Assembly (NCBI GenBank): GCA_907165135.1
Contig: OU015567.1
Coordinates: 10,855,001 to 10,919,000, forward strand
DNA from: Oikopleura dioica
Taxonomy: Eukaryota > Chordata > Appendicularia > Copelata > Oikopleuridae
Length of the DNA: 64,000 nt
Reading direction: 5' to 3'
A program made the translations under genes and the position numbers. Shown one piece after another: positions 23,140 through 33,758 of the stretch; positions within the stretch are counted from its first letter, which is position 1, and each line of letters starts with the position of its first letter. The notes under the pieces were generated by a model. That model ran no database searches, was not told the DNA's origin, and saw only the letters and a program-made list of their open reading frames with translations.

Positions 23140-26100
23140 ATGGACAGCGAAGGTGGCCTGACGAATTTCCTCTTTGGAAATGTCGACGAGGATGGTCGCC
23201 TGGAAAGCGATGTCTTCGACGATTCAGAAAAAGCCCAAGTCAATGCATTGGCGCAAATGGGCATGGGCGGCCTGTTAGATGATTTCGACAAAGAAGCGCG
23301 TGAAAACATGCTACCCGAAGACTACAAACTGCCTCCGCCAAGTCCACTTGCGCGAGATTATTCTAATATTTCCGATGAAGAGCTTGAGGATTTCGATAGT
23401 CCTGGACCAAGTCAATCCCAGTCACAGTCGAATTCAATGCCTCCACCGCCAAGTTTCAATGATCGAAAACAGTCTGACGGAGGCATCATTCTCCCGAGTT
23501 TGATTCTCCCAAGTGTCGTAAGCAGCAGCAGTAGCAAATCTGAATCTATCGAAAATAACCAATCTGTCGATCGAGAAAGAGAGCCGAGCACATCTGAGCA
23601 TTCTGATAAAGGAGAAACATCGAAGAAAAGCAATAAGAAGAAGAAAAATAAAGAATACACAGAAGCCGATCGGATTCAGAAACAAATGAAGAAAGAAATC
23701 CGCGGAAAGATCGACGCCGCTACGGTCAAAGAACTCTTCCCGCATTTCGTCAAGAAGCGACCGCCGCGATTTTTAGAGTTATTCAAACATGCTCCGAATA
23801 ATATGGACGTTCCGAATCCATACCGTTTTCTGCAGAACAAGAAGCCGCCTCAAGAACTCGACTTCCTTGGAGATATCAGGGAAAAGAAAGAAAAGGCGAC
23901 AACCTTTGCTCTCCTAGATCACCGAAGCCAGAAGAAATCGCTGAAGACGATGAGAAAATCGCTCTTCAAGAAATGGCCTGGTGCGACGAGGCTGAAATTG
24001 CTGAAGAAGGGCAAAAAGAAGAAAAACTTAAGAAAACTCCACAGTGGAGAAACGGCCCAGCCAAGCTTTGGTTCGACATGCTTAACGTCCCAGCGGATGG
24101 AGAAGGATTCCATTACGGATTCAGGCTGAAGCCAGAAGTTCAGAAGGAATTCGACGAAATGGACGATAAAGAGCGCGAAAAGAGAATCGCAGACGACAAC
24201 AAAGTCACTTACGACTACAATCTATGGGAAAATCTTGACCAAAGTGTGCCCCTTCACTCCCAGATCGACTGGGAGGAGGACATCATCTGGGACCCAGAGG
24301 ATGCGCATAAGAAAAGATCAACGGGCTCCCGCATAGATAAAGAGCGCCTGGCTGGATGGATTCCGAAAGAAAAGAGCCGAGAACAAGATCAGCTTCAAGT
24401 TGTGGGAAATCAGTCGATTTTTCCAATCGACAATTATGATCTGATTTATGGAAATTGGGAAAAGGAAATTATCTGGGACTCGCAAAACATGGAATATCTA
24501 CCTGTGCCGAAAGACTTCAAAGTCAATCCGAACGATGATAAGTTAATTTTACAAATTCCAGAAGATCCTGAGCCAAGAGCTGAATTTAAAGTCAAAGAAG
24601 GAGGAAAAAACAAGCGCGAGCTTTTTAAACGGACTAAAGAAGTTCTGCGTGATGTAGGAATCGGTCAAAAGAATGAAGACGGTAAATTATTATTTTTTGT
24701 TTTATTGGTGGGTTGATTTTTACAGTGGAGCTTTACAGATTTTTATACATTGAAGATTGTTCTTAGACAAAGGTGACGTTGTTGTAGTTGCTAGGGAAGT
24801 ACGATTTGAGAAGATCGTTGTTTTCCAAGATTGATTCCTCGACTGTGTAGTTGGGCAAGTCCCAAATAAGAGAAGGTAACTCGGAATCAGCAGAAATGAT
24901 GGAGCAGCCAGAATCGTTTGAGATTGATTCTCTGGTGTGAGACTCAACCCGAAGTCGTAGAATTTCTTGTTTGAGTGCTTCGATTTCGCTCTTGTAGCAC
25001 TCGGTCTGCGCTTTCAAATTGTCCATAACGCGGTTATTGTGGTCGAGCAAATTGGAGAATCGAGGTTCGGCTTCGAAGACGACACTTTCATCGACCCCAA
25101 TGTCACCTTCAGTGGGTGGGACCTGGCCGCAGACGAACTTTCGGAGAAGCTTTTTCATAAACTTGTTCATTTTGAGATTTCTCGAGTTTTTGTTGTTTCG
25201 GATTAAAGATCGATGTTGGTTGTTATGCCTTGAATTCTGATCGGATCCGCTTATAAAGGGGTGAAAGTCAGTGCTCGAGCGCGCCTCCAGCTGGCGCGTC
25301 ACTGTAATTACAGTGCTCCTCCCAGCTGCAATTAACTGACAGCTTTCCCTTCTAGTTGATGATGAGATCGTGCCTCAACTCCGTCCCGAAAAAGACATCT
25401 GGAACTTATCAAACGACGACTTTTATGATCCGAAAGCAAAGGCTGATAAGTCTGGCAAAGGTGGACATGGTGTTTTGCAGCACTCTACTCCAGGCGCGGC
25501 TCATTACATTTTCTTTTTGATAATAAAAATTTAAAAAACATTTTTATAACCACTTCATAATTCTAGTGACGATTCCTTGTCGATAATCTTGTGGCTTTTC
25601 TTTCGCGTCCTTATGATCGTAATTTTCATTACTTCGTCTTTACAGACTCAATTTTGATATTCGCATACCTGATAATTTATATTTTGCAAGCGACAAAAAA
25701 TGTCTTTCAATCAACAAAATGAAAAAAAGGTTGACAGTTAGCGGTCACTGCATCGCGGCGCGATCAAAGCCCAAAACAAATTCCGTCTGAATCGTTTGGA
25801 TCAAGGCGGCTACCGTTTTATTAAAGCTCGTCCATTATTTTTGACATTTGTTATGATCTGCAAAATCACGCATTGACAGATTTAAGCCATTTGAATTTGT
25901 CTTTGAGCCGTCTGTTACAGCGATTGAACTGTATCAAAGCCTTTTTCCTACGCACTTGGATCATCAAACCCTTAGAAGATTTCACAGGCCGCCATTCAAT
26001 ACTTTCGATATTCCAACCGGCCTCCCTCTCAAGATCCGATCGTGTATCAAGGTACCAGGGTGCTTCACGGTCAGATTGGAAGATGGGTATTAGATTATGA

Positions 26101-29100
26101 AATTTATGATTTTATGCTCGCGGATTTACCAGGTATCATGGTAGATTTATAGCAGATTTTCTCGTCAAATCAGATTATGGCACCCCTTAAAGATTGCCCT
26201 AAAGAAATTGTGCTTGTTTACAGAATTAATGTTACAGTCATCCCATTTTCATGTTATTATTCAAGAAAGATCCAATTTAGCCAGTGATTCACCCACTTAA
26301 AGCAAAATATCCTTCGCGAGAAAGAACGAGATCGGGAACGTCGAGCAACAGGAGGTGGAGAAGTATTCTTCATGCGAAAACTATCCGATCTTTCTGCTCA
26401 AGACGGCGAAGTCGTTCTTGCCGAGTATTGCGAGGAATTTCCTCCGCTATTCAACATGCCTGGAATGGCGTCTAGAATTAAAATCTGGCGTCGCCGAACA
26501 TGTCGTGATAAACCCATGGACAGAAGTTACAAATACGGAGAGCCTGCGTATTACACACATCCGCCGTTTTTAGGTCAAGTGAACGCCGATTCCTCCCAAG
26601 CCGCATTTGAAAACGACATGTTCCGTTGTCCGTTGTTTTTTCACGCGACGCCCAAGACCGACTTTTTGCTTATTCGAAATGAGGATACTTGGTGCTTGCG
26701 TGAGGTCCCGGAAACATTTCTTTTGGGTCAACAATGTCCACTCATTGATGTTCCGGGCCCCAATTCAAAGAAGGCGACGAGCTTTTCTCGTGATTTCTTG
26801 CTTGTTTTCCTCTATCGTTTATTCTTGAACTCGACTGTACAGCCGAAGAAAATAAGGATGGAAGAAGTGAGAAAAGCTTTCCCAGCGCTTTCGGAAGGAT
26901 CAATCAGAAAACGACTGAAACAATGCGCTGAATTCAAAAGAACTGGAATCGACAGCAACTGGTGGGTTCTGTCTTCTGATTACCGACTCCCAACTGAAGA
27001 GGAAATCCGTGCTCACGTCAAACCTGAAGAAGCTTGTGCGTTTTATTCCATGTTGGCAGCTGAGCAACGGTTAAAAGATGCTGGATACCGGGAAAAATCA
27101 CTGTTTTTGGACGAGAAAGAAGACGAGGAGGAAGCTTCCAAAATGGATATTGAAATTCTCTGTGCACCCTGGCATACCACACGCGCTTTCCTAGCTGCAA
27201 TGAAGAATAAATGTCTACTAGACATCACTGGCGCGGCTGATCCAACTGGCCAAGCAAGAGAAGGCTTTTCCTACGTCAAAATCCCAAGCAAGCCAAATCA
27301 ACGGGACGAAAATACTCCAGCTCAGCCGAAAAAGCTCGTGACTGGAACTGATGCAGATCTGCGTCGATTGAACCTGAAGCAAGCCAAAGACATGTGTCGA
27401 AAGTGGGGTGTTTCTGACGCAGTAATGAATAAACTAACGCGATGGGAAGTTATCGACATGGTAAGAACGCTCTCAACTCGTCAAGCGCGTGTCGGAGACA
27501 GTTCTGTTTCCAAATTTGCGAGAGGAAATCGATTCTCTGCGGCGGAACACCACGAAAGGTACAAAGAAGAATGTCAACAGCGGTTTGACTTGCAAGCGAA
27601 GCAGCTAGAAGATGATAGAGTTCTGACTACAGATGACTCTTCGTCAGAAGACGATGCGGACGAAATCGACCTCATGGAGAAAAATCTCGATGCGCTATTC
27701 TCTAGCAAGTCGAAAACTCAGCGGGAAGTTCAAGAAGAACGCGAAGAAAATGAGCGAAAAGAGCTTCTGAAAATGATGAATGAAGATTCAAGTAAAAAGG
27801 AGGAGAAGGAAATTCCACAGAAAAATCCACTTGCGAATATTGATATCACGGGTAAAGTACTTGTTATCAGACGAAAAGTGAAAAACTCGTATGGCGAAAT
27901 TGTTGAGAAAAAAGAGACTGTGCGGAAGCCCGAAGTTATTGAGGCGTATTTGAAGATCAGGGCATCAAAGACAGACCAAGGAGCACTGAGAAAATATGTG
28001 CAAGAAAATTCTGACGAGGAAAAAGAGAAGTTAGATAAATTGAGACGCGAGAGACGCAGGTTACAAGAGCAGATTCGTCGAAGCAAGAAAAACAAGAGAA
28101 GGATCGAACAACAATCTTATGGGGCGGATATCGATGATTCCGAAGATGATGATCTCGGAGGATTGATTATCAGAGAAGACACTAAGATAACTATTCCAAA
28201 GTCTCTTATCAAGGTAAATATGTAAAAACCACGATTTTTATTTTTTAGGGATCAACAAAGCGCAAGCGTAACTCATCAGATGAGCAGCCGCCGCCATTTT
28301 ACGCAGCGATGAATGAAGGCATTTTGATTCCGAATTCGAAAAAGGGATCAGCGCGGCGCGGCCGACCTACCAAGAGAAAACGGCCGAGTGAAAGCGACTA
28401 TCTCAATCAGCGGCCGATGCAAAAGCGTGAACGAATACGCGCCGATCCGCAAGTTTCAATTAGCTCGCTCTTTGAAAGCATCATTATCGATATGAAAGAA
28501 GTTCTTGCAGATCAAATGGACGCCTTCGTGCCGCCTGTTGATAAGAAACATGTGCCAGACTACTACGATATCATTCACAATCCAATGTGTATCCAAATGA
28601 TCAGGGATAAACTTCGCGATAATAAATATTCTACGAGAGAAGAGTTCCTAGAAGATTTCGAGCTCATCTATGAAAATGCAAAGCTGTACAATGGAGTTGA
28701 CTCTATCATCACAAGGTAAATCGTACTTTACAATCGTTCAATCTTTTAATGTACAATTAAGGAATGCTGATGCTGTAAGAGGCTATATAAAGAAACGAAT
28801 GCTGAGTGAAGAGGACAAGCTTCAAAAGCTCGAGCGTCAAATCAACCCCCTCTTGGATGACAATGATCAAAACCAACTCACATTTACTCTAAAGAAAATC
28901 ATCGATAAATTCCACCAAATCGAAAGTACGCCTATCTCCTCGTTCCCTGATATTCATACTTTTTCAGATGCTCAACAGTACTTCCAAAATCCAGTCGATA
29001 AAAAGCGATATCCCGATTACTACACGAAAATTATGCACCCTATTGACTTCGGAACGATTCAAAAGAACTGCCAACGACATTATTACCGCGGTCATCAGCA

Positions 29101-29730
29101 TTTTTTGGAGGATGTAGAGTTGCTTCACGCTAATTCTGTTAAATATAATGGCCCAGAACACGTCGTTTCTCTTGTGAGGCTTACCTGTGTTTTATGACCT
29201 TTCTAAATGATTTTTAAAGACTGCCAAACGCGTTGTGGAACTTGCCAACTCTGAATGTGAAGCTGTCAAAGATATCCTTGAGAGAATGGAAAGCGGAATC
29301 CTCCAGTCCCAGGAAAACCATCGAGAATTTATGGACGACCTGGAGCTTTCCGGTAATGATTAACTGGAAGAGGTCAAGGGGAGACATGAATTTAACTTTT
29401 AGACAACGAACTCGAAGATTCGGAAGAGGAGGAACAGGAGGAAACTCAACTCGGAAATCTTGAGACTACGAACCGAGTTCATGTTGGTCTTCCAGAAATG
29501 CTACCCCAGGAAGAAGAGGTCCTTCAAAACCCTCAAGTACTTCAGGTATGAAAATCACGCACTAGCAAAAGCTCAACCGTAATTTTAAGGAGGAGGATAG
29601 CACTGACTTCACAAGTCAATTCTTGACCGCCGATTTGGACATATCCGACGAGTCCTCTGACGACCCTAGTGCGAATCCCAACCTTGCATTCGAAGGAACT
29701 GGCCTATCCGACTTATCCGACAATGACTAA
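23140..29730 (+). CDS. TAF1: TFIID subunit TAF1
   Basis: Start MDSEGGLTNFLFGNVDEDG resembles the TBP-binding N-terminal domain. The conserved core runs from about 25360 (DIWNLSNDDFYDP) through 28200 with DSNWWVLSSDYRLPTEEEIR, EAACAFYSMLAAEQRL-like and TGTDADLRRLNLKQAKDM blocks. Two bromodomains follow: 28470-28710 (YYDIIHNPMC, ENAKLYNG) and about 28960-29160 (YYTKIMHPIDFGTI, HANSVKYNG). The acidic tail ends GLSDLSDND. TAF1 is the TFIID scaffold that binds TBP, TAF7 and acetylated histones at promoters. The zinc knuckle usually found before the bromodomains was not seen; its place is taken by an acidic segment and a Lys/Arg-rich one. Non-GT introns: 23881-23927 (GA-AG) and 25494-25920 (GC-AG). 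The intron 24682-25355 holds an antisense gene. The frame near 26052-26302 is approximate. Confidence 0.96.
24763..25170 (-). CDS. Intronless coiled-coil gene nested in a TAF1 intron
   Basis: The whole reading frame lies inside TAF1 intron 24682-25355 on the opposite strand. ATG at 25170 (MNKFMKKLLRKFVCGQ) is preferred to the upstream ATG at 25302, because a TATA box (TTTATAAG, 25250-25257) sits about 80 nt before it. The protein has 135 residues: basic start, an acidic patch (EGDIGVDESVVFEAE), a coiled coil (YKSEIEALKQEILRLRVES), a Ser-rich segment and a hydrophobic/Asn end (NNDLLKSYFPSNYNNV). No family recognised. No intron and an own TATA promoter suggest a regulated, possibly tissue-specific gene. 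Confidence 0.68.
   Translation of the reverse strand: MNKFMKKLLRKFVCGQVPPTEGDIGVDESVVFEAEPRFSNLLDHNNRVMDNLKAQTECYKSEIEALKQEILRLRVESHTRESISNDSGCSIISADSELPSLIWDLPNYTVEESILENNDLLKSYFPSNYNNVTFV
25250..25328 (-). promoter_or_regulatory. TATA box and E-box/homeobox promoter of nested gene
   Basis: Reading upstream from ATG 25170: TTTATAAG at 25250-25257; CAGCTG E-box at 25288-25293; TAATTA homeodomain core at 25305-25310; a second CAGCTG at 25323-25328. All lie inside the TAF1 intron. The motif set suggests bHLH and homeodomain control. Confidence 0.55.
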
Positions 29731-29864
29731 AATTTCACCAGTCGCATGCACAAGCACACGCACGCCACAGAACTCACTGCTACTGTAAAATACCTTTATC
29801 GCCCTTTAAACTTGCTCAACAGATTTCATTTAACTCACACGGAAATAAACTTTGAAAAATTAAG

Positions 29865-30906
29865 ATGGCTTGGCGTTGTAGTGGAAAATCCAATACTGCG
29901 TTAATTGAAAATCTTTACAGGGCAGAAATCATCACTTCGAATGTTGTAAGGAGTGCGATGAGTTTGACAGATAGACAGTTCTATGTCGGGAAGGTTTGGA
30001 TACGTATCATTATTGATGCTATAGAATTCTAGTTCAACACAAATTTGGCTTATGAAGATAGACCTTTGTCAATTGGCTTCAATGCCACTATTTCCGCCCC
30101 ACATATGCATGCTTATGCCTTAGAAAACCTCTTGTCTCCTTTGAAAAATGCGGCCGATGCTGGAAGAGTGCCAAGGGTTCTAGATGTTGGCTGTGGCTCC
30201 GGATATTTATTGGGTGCTTTTGCAAGGTGTTACGGCGCCCATGTTACGGGCTTAGGTAAATGACCTCATCAATAATTATTAAAAGCGCTCTTTGGGAATA
30301 AAAGACCTGACATATACCATGACAAGACCGCCTTGAGAGCGGAAGTCCGGTTCTGATAGCATAATTAGTAATTTGCTAATTTGGCGAAGGGGGAATGTTT
30401 CTCATTGATTCTCAGAGCACATAAAAGACCTGTACGATCTTTCTGTAAGAAACTTCGCCTCGGATGTGAAAAACTCTGAAGACGGAGAATCGATCAAGAA
30501 GCGTGTGGAAATCCATCACTGTGATGGAAGACTGGGCTGGCCATCGGACTCCACTGAGGAGTCTTACGACGTGATACATGTGGGAGCGGCGGCTCCAGGC
30601 CTCCGGTAATGGATAATATTTTGGACAAGTGATAAATAATTTTGAATAATTATTTATCCTACGAAAGAGATCCCCAAAGCTTTCTTTGCACAATTGAATC
30701 GCGGTGGAAGATTGATTTTACCAGGTGCGTCTTTTGATTTTGAAAAAGAGGTAGTAAAAGGCACTTTAGTCGGCCCAAAAGGGGGCAGTCAAATATTTCA
30801 ACAATGGGATAAAGATGCTCAGGGCGAATTGACTCATCATAATCTCATGGGGGTTATATACATCCCTCTCACTGATGCCGAGGCTCAACTAAACGACTCT
30901 GACTGA
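29865..30906 (+). CDS. PCMT1: Protein-L-isoaspartate O-methyltransferase
   Basis: ATG at 29865 opens [20 protein letters not shown], matching the MAW start of animal PCMT1. Signatures: [19 protein letters not shown] (substrate pocket), [11 protein letters not shown] (AdoMet motif I), [11 protein letters not shown] and [20 protein letters not shown] at the end. It repairs isoaspartyl residues in aged proteins in the cytosol, using S-adenosylmethionine. Stop at 30904-30906. Introns are near 29998-30032, 30255-30410 and 30607-30670. The second is longer and holds two possible hairpins. Confidence 0.96.
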
Positions 30907-31076
30907 AATGTTATGGCTTAACGAATTGACGTTTCTCGTAAATCTTCCGTAAAAAGTTCACCCATTCTTCGATACGCCCATTTAACCAATATGTTCTGTC
31001 ACCCGAAATGTTTCTGCAATTATAACTAATCATCAAATGAATATTTAAAAGTCGGTTATTCAGCGATTTCGGTTAA

Positions 31077-31561
31077 ATGATTCGCGCGAATATACTGCGA
31101 CGAATAAGACCTCAAAAGATATCCTGTCGACTAAAGTCTGAAAAGCCTGATGCTCATGAAAAATCGTCTCAAGCTGAGTTAAAAACATTTTCCGACGACC
31201 GTGTCTCATCTCACTTGAAATCAAATCCAGATCAAGTGCTCAGAGCGAATGAATTTCTCGACGAGCTCGATAAGCCGATGAAAGCATCAGATTTGGAGAA
31301 GAGAGGAGCAGACGAAATTTATGAAAAATTCATGGAGATGAAGGATTACGACGGAGACGGACGAGTTCAGGCGGCGATAAAATAAACTAACTCTTTTCTT
31401 ACGTAAATTCTTCTTTCTAGTTTAATTATCCAATATCAAGCGAAATACATATGCTCGTCTCCAAGCTTTTGGATTACAAGGTGAGTTTTCGACATTTATT
31501 TTATATGCACCAGAACTTTTTATTGCCAGATTGTGAAGTTGACAATTATTTACTATACTAA
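31077..31561 (+). CDS. Small EF-hand-like, mitochondrial-type protein
   Basis: ATG at 31077 gives a basic, Arg-rich leader (MIRANILRRIRPQKISCRLK) typical of mitochondrial import, then a helical region and one EF-hand-like loop (DYDGDGRVQ). A GC-AG intron (31371-31420) joins FNYPISSEIHMLVSKLLDYK. If 31481 onward is left unspliced, the frame stops at 31559-31561, 14 nt before a TTTTTAG acceptor and 40 nt before the FOXRED1-type ATG. If spliced instead, the frame runs into FOXRED1 and the two would be one protein. The first model (operon) is preferred, weakly. Confidence 0.5.
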
Positions 31562-31601
31562 TTTTTTATTTTTAGCTGGATCCATCGCACCACATATAAT
31601 C

Positions 31602-33707
31602 ATGGATGAAAATCACGCTGATTTCTTAATCATCGGTGGAGGGCTGGCAGGGAATGTCCTAGCGAATAGAATTTACAATGCTTGTCAATCCGTCGGTATC
31701 ACAATGTCTGGTAGATTCTTTGAAGAACAGGAAAGAGTACATTATTTGGCATCCGAGTTGTGGTAAAAATGATCCTGGAGCACGCTTATTGCGAGTAGTA
31801 ACGGGGTTCCTAAGTCGTATTTTTACTTTCGTAGTACGAGATCGCAGTCCTGAAGGCGTCTTGATCACCTAACTCGTAAAAAAGCAATCTCATCTTCGTC
31901 AGATTTAAACCGTTCACTAGTGCCAGAAACAACACCGAGCATATTTTGAAAAAACGTAATGTGTACTTCTCGTCTAGTTCTCCACGAGGCCGGATTTAGA
32001 GCCCCCGAAAATAGTGATTTTGGAGAAGGACCCAGATGGAGTTGTAGAGAGGAGTCACTTAAAACCGGGAATAAGCAGGGTTCAGTGGACAAATGAGAAC
32101 AATATCGGCATGGCAAAGGTATTGTATTTAGTATGATTCAAGTTAAATGATCAATTAGGCATCTATGCGGTTCTTGAGAGAACTAGAAGTAGAACTTGCT
32201 GTTCTAGGAGAACAACCGCCAGAAATCAACTTCACTCCTCAAGGGACCCTTCTTTTGGGAACAAAAGCAGATCAAGCTCACATGCTGGAATCATACTATA
32301 CCCAAGAAAAATGCGAAACAGAATGCAGATTGTACAGAGGAAAGGCATTAAAAAGAATGTTTCCGTGGTTGAATACTGAAGATATCGATATGGCGAGTTA
32401 TTCGCTGGAAGAGGAAGGATTTTTCGATACCAGAGAGCTTTTGGAAGCGTTCAAAAGGAATAATATTTCAAAGGGGATTAAATATGTTAAGGTGAGCAAA
32501 TGATAAGCTTTTATATTTCTATAAAATTGTAGGGAGAATTGACAACGTTCAACCCGATCCACTGTAATGAAGATTTCGACAGAAAGGATCGAACAGTCAG
32601 TTCAATTGGCAACAACAAGTTCTCCAGATCGTATGCCACCATGACGACGCCACAAGGAAAAGTCCCAATCAATCACCGAGTCAACGAATGTCACGTTAAG
32701 GTGAGCGTCGCTGATAAATTTGAGAAAGTACCTTCGTTATTTTCGAAATAATCAACACACTTAGATTACGTCGTTGATCTCCTAACTATCAATAACATTT
32801 ACGAGTAACAAATCTTTACAAGTATAATTTATGATATATCCGCTTTGATCACTTGACAAAAGTTCATTTGAATTAATTATCTTCTGATTTTATAGGTTGA
32901 TGATTTTCCGATTGATGTGCCGATATCCTTCTTCCGCGCTTTTCTCTGTACCGGTTCAAGTACAGCTGATGTCTTGGAGAAAAGTGGGCTGATATTTGAT
33001 GAAGATCCTGAAATGACAAGCATGCAGAGATCATTGATTCCAATTCAAAAGAGGATACGCAATAATTTCCTGCTCTTTTGCCCGGATCTGCCTGTTTTGG
33101 ACATGCCAATTTTAGGTTTACTCGATCTCATGTTTTAAGCGATAATTGTTTTATAAGTGGATCCAGACGGGATAGTCTTGAAAAGAGAAGACTTTGACGG
33201 TCATTATGTGGCGATGTACCATCCGCGTAACGACGAGAATCCTGAAATAAAAGGTGGCGATCCAGAGGTGGACTGGCAGCTTTGGCACGAGGTCGTAAAG
33301 GGAGAGGTCTTTATTTACCGAGCATCGTAATCCCTTCATAAGTTTCCGGTGTTTTTACCTTCTGACAGCCCAAACTGATTCACAGAGTGCCCGCTTTCGA
33401 GAACCACGAAGTCAAGGCCGCCTGGTGCAACACAGTTGACGTTAACACCTTCGACCACAACCCTATTGTCGGCTCACACCCTTACTGGAGATCGATTAAC
33501 CTTTTCTGCGGCTTCGGTGGGCACGGCCTCGCGCAAATGATAGGCGCCGCGGACTTTTTTGCTATGAAAGAGTACAACCCGTTTTATGATCAACAATCGT
33601 TTAAAAATGACTGGCGATATAAAACAGCCAAATTCGACGTCCAAGCCTATAATCCCATGAGATTGCTTTTACGCTATCCTTTGAGAGAACAGTATACGTG
33701 GTCCTAA
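31602..33707 (+). CDS. FOXRED1: FAD-dependent oxidoreductase, complex I assembly type
   Basis: DFLIIGGGLAGNVLANR near the start is the FAD-binding dinucleotide fold. Then IVILEKDPDG (second strand), INFTPQGTLLLGTKADQ, FPWLNTEDIDMASYSLEEEG, a substrate domain, and a closing block VPAFENHEVKAAWCNTVDVN, HNPIVGSHPY, NLFCGFGGHGL. The last block is strongly like FOXRED1, a mitochondrial flavoprotein needed for complex I assembly. Stop at 33705-33707. ATG 31602 lacks an import signal; the Arg-rich leader of the preceding gene could supply one if the two are a single gene. The intron around 31708-31975 is longer than normal and may hide an exon. Confidence 0.8.
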
Positions 33708-33758
33708 AACATATTTTTTAATTTTAAAAGCTAAAAACAACTTTCTTATTTTTATAGA

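Noticed and set aside
25873..26100. Plus-strand open frame in the TAF1 region
   Set aside because: Overlaps the true TAF1 frame (IELYQSLFPTHL, RRFHRPPF), which aligns with the TAF1 core.
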